A stretch of 55,044 nucleotides of DNA from an uncultured Prevotellaceae bacterium (GTDB taxonomy: Bacteria; Bacteroidota; Bacteroidia; Bacteroidales; Bacteroidaceae). Numbering within the stretch: position 1 is the first letter of the stretch; each line of letters starts with the position of its first letter. The stretch is taken from positions 1 through 55,044 of the forward strand of contig CACXJZ010000043.1 of assembly GCA_902768105.1 (NCBI GenBank). Direction: 5' to 3'. The notes beneath the pieces are model-generated. The model made no database searches and had not been told where the DNA came from. It saw only the letters and a list, made by a program, of their open reading frames with translations. Shown here piece after piece: positions 1 through 8,829 of this stretch. A program made the translations under genes and the position numbers.

Positions 1-222
1 GACGCTGCCAAGAACAAGATTCAGGGAAGAGTCCTCGTGGAGTTCATCGTAGATAAGGAGGGAAACATCAAAGACCCCACCATCCTGCAAAGCGCCTACC
101 CCTCACTGGACGCTGAGGCCCTGCGCGTGGTGAAGCTGATGCCACGATGGACGCCCGGGCGCGACAAAGGACAACCCGTCAACGTGAAATTTGCCCTACC
201 CATCGTCTTCAAACTCAACTAA
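1..222 (+). CDS. TonB C-terminal domain protein (5' end outside window)
   Basis: The frame is open from base 1 and ends at 222, so only the last 73 residues are present. They match the TonB C-terminal fold: a segment around GRVLVEFIVDKEGNI, then SLDAEALRVVKLMPRW and a final VKFALPIVFKL strand. This domain contacts the TonB box of outer-membrane receptors and transmits energy from ExbB/ExbD. The missing N-terminus could be a classical TonB anchor or an M56-peptidase fusion, so no gene symbol is given. The next gene starts immediately after the stop, suggesting co-transcription. Confidence 0.85.
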   Translation, partial: DAAKNKIQGRVLVEFIVDKEGNIKDPTILQSAYPSLDAEALRVVKLMPRWTPGRDKGQPVNVKFALPIVFKLN

Positions 223-1731
223 ATGAGACAACTCATTATTCTTCTCTCTCTCGTCATTGCGGGATGCTCAGCCGAGCACTCCCGCAATGCCACGTTGCAG
301 GAAGCTGAACGACTGATAAACCAGCATCCTGACTCAGCCAGGAACCTGCTGGCCAGCATCAACACCGACAGCCTGACGACGGAAGCCGACAGCGCCTACT
401 ACGGGTTACTGTTCACAGAGGCAGTCCACGCGGGCGGCATCGTCATGGGCGACGACTCACTCATTGCCCGCAGTCATACCTATTATAAAAGACACCACAA
501 CGAAGCGTTACTGATACGCTCCGAGCTGCAGCACGGCATCGCACTTTACAACTTGCAGCGCACCCAGGAGGCCATTACGCTACTAAAACAGGTCGAGCAG
601 CAGGCAGACGACACCGATGACCATGTACGTTTCCTGCTCTACAGCGTGCTGGGCGACGTGAACGACAATGCCAACAACAACGCCGCCACGCTCCATTATT
701 ACCACATGGCACTCGACGTAGCCCGACAAATGGAAGACACGGAGCGACAGGTACGGACCATGAACAACCTGACCACGACCTTCGAAACGATGGGGCAGAT
801 GGACAGCGCCGCTTACTACATCGACTGCTGCCGCCCCCTGTTGGCAAACACCAGCAGAGAAGTCCGCTCTACGGCACTCATCAACGAAGCCGGCTACCGG
901 CTCCACCAAGGCGAACGCCAACAGGCCAAACAACTGCTGCAACAGGCCATGCAGCTCATGCCACTGGACAAGGGCTACATGCTACAGGCCAACATCTTTG
1001 CCAGCGAAGGACAGGAAGAAACAGCCGTCGGCATGTGGAACATCGCTCGCAGCAGTTTTGTTCCTGACGTACGCATCGGTGCCCTGCGCTCACTCATCCA
1101 CTACCACGAAACGCACAACAACCCAGAACAGGCCCTTGCACTCAGCAAAGAGCTGAACAACTACTACAACGAGCTATACAAGCAAACAGACGCAGCAGCC
1201 GTCATCGACATACAGGCACAGTTCGACCGCAACTCGCAGCAGCGAAGCGCCATGCGTACCACGATTTGGCTACTGGCAGTCATTGTCCTGCTACTGGCTT
1301 GCACCCTCGGAGCCGTGCTCTACCATCGTCGGCACATAGCCCGTCTGCACAGGGAGATTGACGAGCTGAACCAGCGTTACCTGTCGTGGCACATCGACGA
1401 AGAACTGCTCTCCGCCCCACCCGTCAGTCGGCTGCACCGTCTGGCCGACCGCGGACAGGCTGCCACTAACGACGACTGGGCACAACTGCAGCAGCTGCTG
1501 CGCCAGCAGGCACCCGACTTCCTGGCCCGTCTCAATGCCGCTGCCTCGCTCACGCCCAAGGAGCAGAACGTCTGTCTGCTCATCCGCCTGCGCTTCATTC
1601 CTTCTGAACTGGCCGTGCTGACCGGCACCTCGCCACAAACCATTACCAACATGCGCGTACGCCTGCTGCAAAAGCTGTTCCACGCAAAGGGAGGTGCCCG
1701 TGACTTCGATGCCCGAATGCAGGAAATGTAA
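223..1731 (+). CDS. TPR-repeat lipoprotein with transmembrane segment and C-terminal HTH domain
   Basis: The 502-residue protein starts directly after the TonB stop codon. An N-terminal lipoprotein signal ends in the lipobox VIAGCS. Residues about 25-330 are helical and TPR-like, with pairs such as Ala-Tyr-Tyr and Leu-His-Tyr. A hydrophobic segment at about 346-368 is followed by a coiled stretch (REIDELNQRY). The end, about 435-490, reads as a LuxR-like helix-turn-helix (SLTPKEQNVCLLIRL, then PSELAVLTG and TITNMRVRL). This TPR-TM-HTH layout is common in Bacteroidota as a presumed membrane-linked regulator. The target is unknown; the family call is inferred from layout. Confidence 0.75.
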   Translation: MRQLIILLSLVIAGCSAEHSRNATLQEAERLINQHPDSARNLLASINTDSLTTEADSAYYGLLFTEAVHAGGIVMGDDSLIARSHTYYKRHHNEALLIRSELQHGIALYNLQRTQEAITLLKQVEQQADDTDDHVRFLLYSVLGDVNDNANNNAATLHYYHMALDVARQMEDTERQVRTMNNLTTTFETMGQMDSAAYYIDCCRPLLANTSREVRSTALINEAGYRLHQGERQQAKQLLQQAMQLMPLDKGYMLQANIFASEGQEETAVGMWNIARSSFVPDVRIGALRSLIHYHETHNNPEQALALSKELNNYYNELYKQTDAAAVIDIQAQFDRNSQQRSAMRTTIWLLAVIVLLLACTLGAVLYHRRHIARLHREIDELNQRYLSWHIDEELLSAPPVSRLHRLADRGQAATNDDWAQLQQLLRQQAPDFLARLNAAASLTPKEQNVCLLIRLRFIPSELAVLTGTSPQTITNMRVRLLQKLFHAKGGARDFDARMQEM

Positions 1732-1748
1732 AAATTATGCGTCTTTTC

Positions 1749-1780
1749 TTTGGCGTTTTGCATATTTATTCATACCTTTG
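1749..1780 (+). promoter_or_regulatory. Bacteroidota-type promoter (upstream copy of a tandem pair)
   Basis: TTTG at 1749-1752 and TACCTTTG at 1773-1780 are separated by 20 bases. No ORF follows directly. Two short palindromes lie at and after the -7 box: CCTTTGACGC-AA-GCGTCGAAGG at 1775-1796 with one G-T pair, and TTTCG-TT-CGAAA at 1800-1811. These could be operators or early-transcript hairpins. Confidence 0.6.
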
Positions 1781-1835
1781 ACGCAAGCGTCGAAGGTACT
1801 TTCGTTCGAAAATGAAAAGAAAAATGCATTTTCCT

Positions 1836-1866
1836 TTTGCATTTTGCTCACTTATTCGTACCTTTG
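1836..1866 (+). promoter_or_regulatory. Bacteroidota-type promoter of the truncated hydrolase
   Basis: TTTG at 1836-1839 and TACCTTTG at 1859-1866 have a 19-base spacer. The surrounding sequence (CTTTTGCATTTTG) resembles the promoter of the intact paralogue at 5344-5374, so the promoter was duplicated with the gene. Confidence 0.7.
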
Positions 1867-1890
1867 TCGCCCATTAAACCCCAAAGAAAG

Positions 1891-2382
1891 ATGAAAAAAT
1901 TATTAACCAGCCTCCTGTTGGTACTGACTGTGACAGCAGTCTGCGCCCAGGCACGTAAGACCGATACGTTCCAGACGAAGTCGGGTAAGACCGTAACCAT
2001 CACGTGCATTAAGCACGCCAGTCTTGAAATCAACTACAACGGCACGGAGATTCAGGTGGATCCCGTACACGACATGGTGAAGCCCATCACGAACTACTAC
2101 GACTTCCCCAAGGCCAACATCATCCTGATTACCCATCAGCATCAGGACCACTTTGACCGCGAGGCCATTGCTGCCATCCGCACGTCGGCCACAGCCATCT
2201 ACGAGCCCATAAGCGTGTATAACCTGTGGTTCAACGGACTGGCAATGGCCAATGGCGACAAAATCACTTATGCTGACGATATCACGATTGAGGCTGTGCC
2301 GGCCTATAACACGACGGAAGGACGCGAGCAGTTCCACCCGAAGGGCCGCGACAACGGCTACATACTGACGCTGCGACTATAG
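1891..2382 (+). pseudogene. 3'-truncated MBL-fold metal-dependent hydrolase
   Basis: The 163-residue product has a signal peptide (cleavage near VCAQA) and the metal-binding motif HQHQDHFDRE. It is very similar to the 244-residue protein at 5383-6117 up to the words DNGYILTL, after which homology stops at about base 2372 and a stop follows two codons later. The lost part of about 75 residues includes the GDTED segment carrying a metal-ligand aspartate in this family, so activity is unlikely. The start was chosen at ATG 1891 because it begins the signal peptide; an ATG at 1837 lies inside the promoter. Confidence 0.85.
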
Positions 2383-3283
2383 GCAATGCATCACGCTACT
2401 GAGCGGTTTGCCCACCGACAGCATGACGCACGATGCTATGCGCCAGTTGTTCTTCTCTTACGCCTACCTGATGGACAACAAGCAGCTTGTCACCACCGGG
2501 CTTCGTCTATTGCTCAAATTTCCCATGGATGCTGAGGTGCTGGCACGGCTCTGCACCGTGCTCTGCGACCAGGACAAGGCGCAGGAGGCCGTCATCCACG
2601 CACAAGGCTACTACCAGCGCGACTCTACCAACCTGCTCATCAACCGCACACTGGCCAACTGCTTCTTCCTCAATCGCCAATACCGTGACGCCATATACCA
2701 GTACCAGCGACTCATGGCCGCGGGCGACACCACGTTCCTCGGTCTCTATTCCGTCGGAATGTCCTACAATTACCTGGGCAATAAGCAACAGGCCTACGAC
2801 TATCTGCTGCAAGCCGTCAAGAAGAACGACAAGAGCGCCGGGTGCAACTACCGTCTCGGCATTGTCTGCATCGACCTGGAGCGCCACGAGGAAGCCCTGA
2901 AGTACCTCTTCGATGCGGAATACTTGCTGCAACCCGACAGGATTATCATGAAGGTCATTCACGACCATAAGGCGAAGGCCTACTATGCGCAGGGCAAATA
3001 CATCTGGGCTATCGAGTCGTGGAAGAAAGCCCGCGAGTGCGACGGCACGTCGCTGGCCTTCATCTACAACATCGGCTCCTGCTATGCTGCGCTCTATGAA
3101 ACGGCGAAAGCCGACGGCACCTTCGACGGCCACCCCATCAACGTCGCACAGATGCTCGAACAGGCCCGCAGCTACTACGGTCTGTTCCTTGAAATGGCAA
3201 CCGACAACGGCGACGAGCCCGACGAAGAGACGCAAGAGATGATACAGTCAGCACGGCAATATCTGGAACAGGCTCAAGAGTAA
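2372..3283 (+). pseudogene. 5'-truncated TPR-repeat protein
   Basis: A TPR-type coding sequence continues upstream of the first usable start (TTG 2408) as DYRQCITLLSGLPTDSM back to the junction at about 2372, where the upstream hydrolase homology ends. The remaining 290-odd residues contain several TPR motifs (for example CNYRLGIVCIDLERHEEAL and AYYAQGKYIWAIESWKKA). The expected signal peptide and first repeat are missing. It may still be translated from TTG 2408, but it would be cytoplasmic. Gene and hydrolase fragment appear to have been fused by one deletion. Confidence 0.75.
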
Positions 3284-3285
3284 GC

Positions 3286-3350
3286 TTGTTGCGACAAATC
3301 GGGGAGGTGTTTCCCAATCTGTCATGGAAAAAGCGGTGGTGTCGCAACAA
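3286..3350. repeat. 11-bp perfect inverted repeat downstream of the TPR remnant
   Basis: TTGTTGCGACA at 3286-3296 is the exact reverse complement of TGTCGCAACAA at 3340-3350, with a 43-base loop. It lies between the TPR remnant and the next promoter. There is no T-run, so it is not a typical terminator. Its role is unclear. Confidence 0.5.
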
Positions 3351-3374
3351 CGTCAGGTGAAAAACACGAGAAAT

Positions 3375-3406
3375 GTTGGAATGAGCAGAAACCTGCTTTA
3401 ACTTTG
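3375..3406 (+). promoter_or_regulatory. Promoter of the large lipoprotein gene
   Basis: TAACTTTG at 3399-3406 fits the -7 box; GTTG at 3375-3378 is a weak -33 element with a 20-base spacer. Inside the spacer is AGCAG-aaac-CTGCT (3384-3397), a small palindrome that could be an operator. Confidence 0.5.
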
Positions 3407-3467
3407 CATCAGGAATCAGTAATGAAACCGACAAAACAAAGTATTAACATTTTAAAAATTCACCACT

Positions 3468-5138
3468 ATGACGACAAAGAAGAATTTGGTAAAGCAGGTG
3501 CTCATGAGCACTCTTACCGTAGGAATCATCGCGATGATTTTCACTGCTTGCAGTGACAACGATGTTATGAATGAGCCGTCAGACCTCCAGGCTGCACAGA
3601 CAGCTCCCGGCGAGCCTCTCGATGCCGTAGGTCTCGTATACAACGACTTCATCACTCCGAACGACGTGCAGATTCTCGATGCCGACACCACGCAGATTTC
3701 CATCAGCAAAGAATACGCCGAGAAGCAGGGCATCAATAACTTCGTCAACCGTCCGATGGGTATCTGGCTCACCTTCCGCGAGCGTTCCTTCCTCCGCAAG
3801 GGCATCTCGCAGCATCTTGAGGGCGACCGCTATATTGTAGAGGTTGCCGAGGCCACTATCGAGGAAGTGCTTCAGCCCGGCAAGGAGCTGAACCTGAAGA
3901 CCGAGATGTTCGTGAACCCCGCAGCCGCAGAGCAGGCTCAGACCCGTGGCGCTGGAGGCTTGGAGGGCAGTCAGCTGATGGAGTCGCTGTTTACTGACGA
4001 CGAGGGCTGCATCCACCCCGCCGCCATCCAGTTCATTGATGCCGACGTGACACGCAGCGGCGTCAGCCCCAGCATCAACTACAGTCCGATAGAGATTCTG
4101 GGAATGACTGACGACAACGTGACGCGCGGCGGCGTCCTCAGTACCATCTGGGACATCATCAAGGGTGCCGCCAAGGCTGTCATCGACCCGTTCGGCATCA
4201 ACGAGGCATTCCTGAAGGCCGTTACCGACGGTCAGAAGCCCGGTAACTTCAAAAATAACCTGGTCAACTACAATGACACGAAGACCATCACCGCGAAGTT
4301 CCAGTGCGGCGAGGGCAAGGACGACAGCATCACCATCCGTGGCAAGATTCCCATGAAGATCATGGTCAACTACATGCTCAACCTGAAGGTCGGCGGCTCG
4401 AAGCTCAGCCCCCGTATGGACTACTTCAGAGCATACCTCGACGGCGAGATGAGAACCGCTCCTGAGCTGACCATCGGCTACTCCAAGACGCTTGAGATTC
4501 CCAAGGATCTGCAGAAAATCAACATCCACACTTTCGAGGGCGCCTCAGTAACGTTCGTAGTCTATGGCATCCCCATCAACATCACGTTCAAGCCCAGCCT
4601 CTACTTCAAGCTGAAGGCCAAGTGCGAGGGCAGTCTCTACACCGGCATCAAGTACGAGTACGGCAGCAAGTTCATTGCCGGTGCCGAGTACAAGGATTCG
4701 CAGTGGAAGAACCTCAGCAAGATTGAACCCATCAAGAGCAAGTTCTCCTTCATTCCTCCTACCGGAAACTTCAAGGTCGATGCAGGCGTCGGCGTCATGC
4801 TCGGCTGCGACATCCTCTTCGAAAAGGTGGTAGGCCCCTCCATCGCCGCAGGCCCGCAGCTGGCACTGAACCTGGACCTGAAGGTTACGCCGACGGCCGC
4901 AGACCCCATCACGTTTAAGGGCACTTCGAAGTTCGGCTTCTGGGGCGAGGTTGGCGCAAAGGTCGCCATCTGGAAGTGGGACATCCTCAAGTATTACAAC
5001 GAGTTCGACTTCGGCCTGAGCAGGACGTTCTGGGAGTACAACTACCCCGACGCCAAGAACGACAAGAACTCACCCCTCGTCATAACTCTCGACATGGCCT
5101 CCGACCACATCAGAAGCCTTCAGGACCAGATGAAGTGA
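3468..5138 (+). CDS. Large lipoprotein of unknown function
   Basis: I do not recognise the family. The 556-residue protein has an N-terminal lipoprotein signal with lipobox IFTACS (Cys about 27) followed by Ser-Asp-Asn-Asp, the acidic stretch often seen after the cysteine in exported Bacteroidota lipoproteins. Residues about 60-150 look like a beta-rich domain. About 210-260 is a short helical region (IWDIIKGAAKAVIDPFG). The remaining C-terminal half is rich in alternating Lys/Gly beta-strands. The gene is monocistronic, with its own promoter and a strong terminator (5188-5221). A surface or periplasmic binding role is possible but not shown. Confidence 0.8.
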   Translation: MTTKKNLVKQVLMSTLTVGIIAMIFTACSDNDVMNEPSDLQAAQTAPGEPLDAVGLVYNDFITPNDVQILDADTTQISISKEYAEKQGINNFVNRPMGIWLTFRERSFLRKGISQHLEGDRYIVEVAEATIEEVLQPGKELNLKTEMFVNPAAAEQAQTRGAGGLEGSQLMESLFTDDEGCIHPAAIQFIDADVTRSGVSPSINYSPIEILGMTDDNVTRGGVLSTIWDIIKGAAKAVIDPFGINEAFLKAVTDGQKPGNFKNNLVNYNDTKTITAKFQCGEGKDDSITIRGKIPMKIMVNYMLNLKVGGSKLSPRMDYFRAYLDGEMRTAPELTIGYSKTLEIPKDLQKINIHTFEGASVTFVVYGIPINITFKPSLYFKLKAKCEGSLYTGIKYEYGSKFIAGAEYKDSQWKNLSKIEPIKSKFSFIPPTGNFKVDAGVGVMLGCDILFEKVVGPSIAAGPQLALNLDLKVTPTAADPITFKGTSKFGFWGEVGAKVAIWKWDILKYYNEFDFGLSRTFWEYNYPDAKNDKNSPLVITLDMASDHIRSLQDQMK

Positions 5139-5187
5139 CGGTGAGCGACGTAACACAAGACACGAAAAAACTCAAATCAGCACAAAG

Positions 5188-5221
5188 AACCGGCTGGCAT
5201 CGGCAGATGTCGGCCGGTTTT
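5188..5221 (+). terminator. Rho-independent-type terminator after the lipoprotein gene
   Basis: The stem AACCGGC-t-GGCATC pairs with GATGTC-g-GCCGGTT around a GGCA loop, with one G-U pair and a T-G mismatch, followed by TTTT. It lies 50 bases after the stop at 5138. Its 3' arm CCGGTTTTCC (5214-5223) is also the reverse complement of GGAAAACCGG at 5261-5270, so a second pairing is possible. Confidence 0.75.
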
Positions 5222-5236
5222 CCATATAGATAAAGC

Positions 5237-5292
5237 AAATCGATGCGATTTGGGCTCGCCGGAAAACCGGGGAAGCTAAATCGATGCGATTT
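5237..5292. repeat. Palindromic repeat cluster, centres about 20.5 bp apart
   Basis: AAATCGATGCGATTT, a palindrome with a 3-base centre, occurs exactly twice (5237-5251 and 5278-5292). A third palindrome, CCGGAAAACCGG, sits midway at 5259-5270. The centres are 5244, 5264.5 and 5285. The cluster lies between a terminator and the next promoter. It could bind a protein on one DNA face or form hairpins. Confidence 0.7.
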
Positions 5293-5343
5293 GAGCCTGA
5301 ACATTGATATTACGAGAAAAACCAAATAAAAACGTAATTTTCT

Positions 5344-5374
5344 TTTGCATTTTGTCTGATTATTACTACCTTTG
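5344..5374 (+). promoter_or_regulatory. Promoter of the intact MBL-fold hydrolase gene
   Basis: TTTG at 5344-5347 and TACCTTTG at 5367-5374 have a 19-base spacer. The ATG follows 8 bases after the -7 box, so the transcript would have almost no leader. Confidence 0.75.
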
Positions 5375-5382
5375 TCCCCCGT

Positions 5383-6117
5383 ATGAAACAAATATTGACC
5401 ACAATGCTGCTGTTGCTGGCGGTGACAGCAGCGTGCGCACAGGTGCGCAAGACCGACACTTTCACCACACAGTCGGGTAAGAAAGTAACCATTACATGCA
5501 TCAAGCATGCCAGTATTGAAATCAACTATGACGGAACGGAGATCCAGGTGGACCCCGTGCACGACGTGGTGCAGCCCGTCACGAACTACTTTGACTTCCC
5601 GAAGGCGAACATCATACTCGTCACCCACCAGCATCAGGACCACTTCGACCGCGAGGCCATAGCCGCCGTGCGCACAGCTGCCACGAGCATCTACGAGCCC
5701 ATGAGCGTGTATAACATCTGGTTCAACGGCGTGGCCATGGCCAACGGCGACAAACTGACGTATGCCGACGACATCATCATCGAGGCCGTGCCGGCGTACA
5801 ACACCACCGAGGGGCGCGAGCAGTTCCACCCGAAGGGCCGCGACAACGGCTACATACTGACGCTCGACGGGTTGCGCATCTACATTGCCGGCGACACGGA
5901 GGACATTCCCGAGATGGCCGACATCAAGGACATCGACGTGGCCTTCCTGCCCTGCAACCAGCCCTACACCATGACACCCGAGCAGCTGGTGAAGGCGGCA
6001 AAGCTCATCAAGCCACGCGTGCTCTTCCCCTACCACTACAGCGAGACGCCCATTGCCCGCGTGACCATGCTGCTGGCAGGCTCTGACATCGACGTACGCA
6101 TCAGGGACTACAAATAA
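5383..6117 (+). CDS. Secreted MBL-fold metal-dependent hydrolase
   Basis: The 244-residue protein has a signal peptide ending near ACAQV. It carries the metallo-beta-lactamase-fold motif THQHQDHFDRE (about residues 83-93), a later GDTED (about 171-175) and a final PYHYSET that can supply the last metal histidine. It resembles the COG2220 group that includes UlaG-like lactonases; the substrate cannot be read from sequence. Its location should be periplasmic. A porin gene follows after 29 bases and a symporter after that, so the three may form a transport-and-processing unit. A truncated paralogue lies at 1891-2382. Confidence 0.85.
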   Translation: MKQILTTMLLLLAVTAACAQVRKTDTFTTQSGKKVTITCIKHASIEINYDGTEIQVDPVHDVVQPVTNYFDFPKANIILVTHQHQDHFDREAIAAVRTAATSIYEPMSVYNIWFNGVAMANGDKLTYADDIIIEAVPAYNTTEGREQFHPKGRDNGYILTLDGLRIYIAGDTEDIPEMADIKDIDVAFLPCNQPYTMTPEQLVKAAKLIKPRVLFPYHYSETPIARVTMLLAGSDIDVRIRDYK

Positions 6118-6146
6118 TTAGAATGTACAAAAAACTATAACCAACC

Positions 6147-7235
6147 ATGACAATTAGACTTATTCGCAAAGCCACGCTCGTCGTGGCAATGGCGCTGCTG
6201 GGAAGCCCGGCCGCCATGGGACAGGACAAGAAGGAGCAGCCCGACTGGATGCAGGAACTAACGTCGCGCATCACGCTGAACGGATACGCACAGGCCGGCT
6301 GGTCGTACCAGGACATCAACGGGCAGAAGACCAATGCCTACAACCTGAAGCGCACGCTGCTCTGGGCAAAGGCTCGCATCACCGACCGCTGGTCGTTCCT
6401 CTTCATGCACGACTTCTCGAGCGTCGTACAGGAGTTCTACACCGACTACCGCGTGACGAACGACAACGCGCTGAGCGTACGACTGGGACAGTTCAAGCAC
6501 TCGTACTCGATGGAGAACCCGCTCTCCCCCACCCAACTCGAACTCATTGACGTCTATTCGCAGGCAGTGCTCTACCTGGCAGGCGAAGGACCCGACCCGC
6601 TGAACGGCGTGAACTACGGCCGCGACATGGGTCTGATGGTCTATGGCGACCTGCTGCAGAACAAGCTGCACTACGAACTGGCGCTGATGAGCGGACAGGG
6701 CATCAACCGCCGCGACCTGAACAACCAGAAGGACTTCATTGCCAAGCTCGAAGTGAAGCCCATCGACGGACTGCGCATCGTGGGCTCGGGCTATCTGGGC
6801 ACGGGCTGCGCCGTGAACACGGCAGCGTGGAACCCCACTATCAAGCCAGGCGACAATTACAAGCGCAACCGCTACTCGGTGGGCGCGGAGTACAAGTCAA
6901 CGCCCTACACTGGCAGCAAGTACAAAGAGGCTCGTCCACTGAGCATCCGCGCTGAGTGGCTCGGCGGTGAGGACGGTGACGTGGGCTCGCGCGGCGGCTA
7001 CGTCACAGCAGCCATTCCCGTGGTCGATGCACTGGACATCGTAGCCAGCGGCGAGACGTTCGACCGCAACACCGGCGTGGACGGCTGGGACCAGACGAAC
7101 CTGACCATCGGCGTGCAGTACTGGTACTACAAGAAGTGCCGTCTGCAGCTGCAATACACGCGCTGCCTCTGCGGAGAAAACATCAGCAGCAAAGACTACA
7201 ACTGGCTGCAGGCACAGGTGCAAGTGGCGTTCTAA
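6147..7235 (+). CDS. Outer-membrane porin, phosphate-selective OprO/OprP type
   Basis: The 362-residue protein has a signal peptide (cleavage near AAMGQ). A beta-barrel pattern then begins with RITLNGYAQAGWSYQD and continues with alternating aromatic strands. The words VRLGQFKHSYSMENPLSPTQLELID and GRDMGLMVYGDLLQNKLHYELALMSGQGIN are typical of the OprP-like porin family. The protein ends in an aromatic residue (VQVAF), as outer-membrane barrels usually do. Despite the family name, the true substrate is unknown. The adjacent symporter and hydrolase suggest small anionic or organic solutes. Confidence 0.8.
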   Translation: MTIRLIRKATLVVAMALLGSPAAMGQDKKEQPDWMQELTSRITLNGYAQAGWSYQDINGQKTNAYNLKRTLLWAKARITDRWSFLFMHDFSSVVQEFYTDYRVTNDNALSVRLGQFKHSYSMENPLSPTQLELIDVYSQAVLYLAGEGPDPLNGVNYGRDMGLMVYGDLLQNKLHYELALMSGQGINRRDLNNQKDFIAKLEVKPIDGLRIVGSGYLGTGCAVNTAAWNPTIKPGDNYKRNRYSVGAEYKSTPYTGSKYKEARPLSIRAEWLGGEDGDVGSRGGYVTAAIPVVDALDIVASGETFDRNTGVDGWDQTNLTIGVQYWYYKKCRLQLQYTRCLCGENISSKDYNWLQAQVQVAF

Positions 7236-7272
7236 AACCCCTCCCGTAATAAAGAAATAACGTAATAACGAC

Positions 7273-8829
7273 ATGATAATCAAAGTTCTTATAACAGTTG
7301 TTTTTCTGGCCGTGATGATTGGCGTGGGACTCTATACCCGCAAACAGGCCAGCAGTGTGGACGGTTTCGTACTCGGCGGACGTGCCGTGGGCCCCTGGCT
7401 CTCGGCCTTTGCTTTCGGAACGAGTTATTTCTCGGCAGTGGTCTTCGTGGGCTACGCCGGACAGTTTGGATGGAAGTACGGCATCAGCAGCGCATGGATC
7501 GGCGTGGGCAACGCCATCATAGGCTCGCTGCTGGCATGGCTGCTGCTGGGCAAGCGCACGAAGCTCATGACGCAGCACATTGAGAGCCGCACCATGCCTG
7601 ACTTCTTCGGCACGCGTTTCTCGAGTCAGGGACTGCGCGTCGTGGCATCGGTCATTGCCTTCGTGTTTCTCATCCCCTACACGGCAGGCGTCTATAGCGG
7701 CATCTCCAAGCTCTTCGACATGGGATTCCACATCCCCTACGAATACTGCATCATCATCATGGCCGTACTAACCGCCGTCTATGTCATACTAGGCGGCTAC
7801 AAGGCAACAGCCATGAACGACTTTATACAGGGCATCATCATGCTCTTCGGCATTGCAGCCGTCATCATCGTCGTGCTCAACGCACATGGCGGACTCACCG
7901 AGGCGTTCCACAAGATGCAGCAGGCAACGCTGACACAGCACGACATGGAGAGCCCGCTCTACGAGAATTTCCAGCCAGGCGACTTCGCGTCGTGGTTCGG
8001 TCCCAATGCCATGAGTCTGTTGGGTGTTGTCGTGCTGACTTCGCTCGGCACGATGGGCCTACCGCAGATGGTGGGTAAGTTCTACAGCATCACCGACGAG
8101 AGCGCCATCAAGCGCGGTACCATCATCTCGACCATCTTCGCCTTCGTGGTGGCCGGCGGATGCTACTTCCTTGGCGGTTTCGGACGACTGTTCGGCGAAC
8201 CGGCATGGAACGAAGCACGTCACAGCTACAAGTTCGACGACATCATCCCCACCATGCTTGAAAAGGCCGTTGATTCTGACCTGCTCATCGGATTGGTTAT
8301 GGTGCTCGTGCTTTCAGCATCCATGTCAACGCTGGCATCGCTGGTGCTCACCTCCAGTTCGACAATGACGCTCGACCTCATCTACCGCGACAAGAAATCG
8401 CTGCCCGGTGAGGTAGAGGATGGTAGCATCGACGACATCGTGGCTGAGAAGATTGAGCGTCGCAAGGTGGTCATCATGCGTGTGCTCATCGTCTTCTTCA
8501 TCGTCATCTCCGTGCTCATTGCCCTGAACCCGCCCACGTTCATCGCCCAGCTCATGGGCATCTCGTGGGGTGCACTGGCTGGCGCATTCCTCGCTCCCTT
8601 TATGCTGGGTCTCTACTGGCGCGGTGTCACCACAGCAGCTGTCTGGGCCTGCTTCATCTGGGGCGTCGGCATTACCGTCGTCAACATGTTGCTGGGCAAC
8701 CCCATCAACCCCATCAACTGCGGTGCCATTGCCATGGTGGGCGGTTTCCCCGTCACCTGGATTGTCAGCCTTTTGACCCCGAAGATGAAGCGCGATGAGG
8801 TGAACAAGATTTTCGAATGTTACAAATGA
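7273..8829 (+). CDS. Sodium:solute symporter (SSS family)
   Basis: The 518-residue polytopic inner-membrane protein has about 13 hydrophobic segments. SSS-family words are visible: GRAVGPWLSAFAFGTSYFSA near the N-terminus, then GGYKATAMNDFIQGIIM and LTSLGTMGLPQMVGKFY. The last is the common signature region before TM8. A charged cytoplasmic loop (about residues 375-400, EVEDGSIDDIVAEKIERRK) precedes the last helices. The substrate is not evident; relatives carry acetate, proline, sugars or sialic acid. It is likely co-transcribed with the porin 37 bases upstream and is immediately adjacent to a convergent gene. Confidence 0.85.
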   Translation: MIIKVLITVVFLAVMIGVGLYTRKQASSVDGFVLGGRAVGPWLSAFAFGTSYFSAVVFVGYAGQFGWKYGISSAWIGVGNAIIGSLLAWLLLGKRTKLMTQHIESRTMPDFFGTRFSSQGLRVVASVIAFVFLIPYTAGVYSGISKLFDMGFHIPYEYCIIIMAVLTAVYVILGGYKATAMNDFIQGIIMLFGIAAVIIVVLNAHGGLTEAFHKMQQATLTQHDMESPLYENFQPGDFASWFGPNAMSLLGVVVLTSLGTMGLPQMVGKFYSITDESAIKRGTIISTIFAFVVAGGCYFLGGFGRLFGEPAWNEARHSYKFDDIIPTMLEKAVDSDLLIGLVMVLVLSASMSTLASLVLTSSSTMTLDLIYRDKKSLPGEVEDGSIDDIVAEKIERRKVVIMRVLIVFFIVISVLIALNPPTFIAQLMGISWGALAGAFLAPFMLGLYWRGVTTAAVWACFIWGVGITVVNMLLGNPINPINCGAIAMVGGFPVTWIVSLLTPKMKRDEVNKIFECYK

